Source of the DNA: Chlamydia trachomatis | Lineage (GTDB): Bacteria > Chlamydiota > Chlamydiia > Chlamydiales > JAAKFR01 | Direction of reading: 5' to 3' | NCBI GenBank assembly: GCA_945861315.1 | Contig: CAMAUB010000103.1 | Location: 1-5,548 of the forward strand | Length of the DNA stretch: 5,548 bases | Part shown: piece by piece, positions 5,430-5,548 of the stretch | Position numbering within the stretch: the first letter of the stretch is position 1 | Layout of the letters: the number at the start of each line of letters is the position of its first letter | The notes under the pieces: model-generated | Databases searched by the model: none | Told to the model about the DNA's origin: nothing | What the model saw: the letters and a program-made list of their open reading frames with translations, nothing else | Program-made: the position numbers and the translations under genes

Positions 5430-5548
5430 TATACCCAAACAACTTGAAAAGTCGGAATTTCGGCTGCGTCAAAGCCCCGGGCTTGAACGATCGTAAACAA
5501 CCCCATATTTCTAATATTGGGTCGTTTACGATCGTTCAATCGCGGGAG
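5430..5548. repeat. MITE-like long palindromic repeat, copy 2 (cut by window end)
   Basis: These 119 nt match 371-489 of copy 1 in the same orientation with only two differences: C5467 where copy 1 has T408, and A5495 where copy 1 has G436. The left end, again TA followed by TACCC, and the whole central stem-loop are present; the right arm is beyond the window. The core stem in this copy is better paired than in copy 1, since A5495 makes a Watson-Crick pair with T5527. The repeat starts 12 nt downstream of the rpsP stop, so it is transcribed as the 3' end of the rpsP message or as an intercistronic hairpin if trmD follows. High identity suggests recent spread or ongoing homogenisation. Confidence 0.88.

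Noticed and set aside
5270..5539. Minus-strand open frame covering the rpsP end and repeat copy 2
   Set aside because: It arises from the palindromic repeat plus the reverse strand of rpsP. The part within the repeat mirrors the plus-strand frame because of the inverted symmetry.

Overview
The window looks like a chromosomal segment of a chlamydia-like bacterium (phylum Chlamydiota). The main evidence is the gene order rpmE2 - prfA - prmC - ffh - rpsP, which from memory matches the C. trachomatis block CT022-CT026 and is not the usual order in other phyla. Base composition looks moderate, judged by eye at low to mid 40s %GC, which would fit an environmental chlamydia of the Waddlia/Simkania sort better than a Chlamydia species. 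The genus cannot be settled from the sequence alone.

Layout. Positions 2-388 hold the 3' end of an unrecognised plus-strand gene. Positions 371-534 hold a long palindromic, MITE-like repeat (copy 1). Positions 540-1544 hold a minus-strand gene for a predicted exported protein, convergent with the first gene. Positions 1545-1619 are a short divergent control region, which contains a possible 8-codon leader peptide with a perfect Shine-Dalgarno sequence. Positions 1620-5418 are a tightly packed plus-strand operon: rpmE2 (ribosomal protein bL31 type B), prfA (release factor 1), prmC (RF glutamine methyltransferase), ffh (SRP GTPase) and rpsP (bS16). Copy 2 of the repeat begins at 5430, 12 nt after the rpsP stop codon, and runs off the window end.

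The operon serves protein synthesis and membrane targeting. bL31 and bS16 are ribosomal proteins. RF1 ends translation at UAA/UAG. PrmC methylates the glutamine of the RF1 GGQ motif. Ffh with SRP RNA delivers nascent membrane proteins. The genes are joined by overlaps of 1 nt (rpmE2/prfA) and 4 nt (prfA/prmC), a 24-nt gap (prmC/ffh) and direct abutment (ffh/rpsP), so translational coupling is likely.

The most interesting content is the repeat. It is a roughly 160-bp near-complete inverted repeat with TACCC...GGGTA ends and an apparent TA target duplication. Copy 1 appears to have inserted into the TAG stop codon of the upstream gene: removing the element and one TA restores an in-frame TAG. 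Copy 2 sits inside or at the end of an essential ribosomal-protein operon. The two copies differ at 2 of 119 comparable positions, and both changes keep base pairing (as G-U) in the plus-strand RNA hairpin. Other points worth checking are a Lys-to-Met change in the Ffh G4 motif, a PDT version of the RF1 codon-recognition tripeptide, and the rpmE2 leader peptide.
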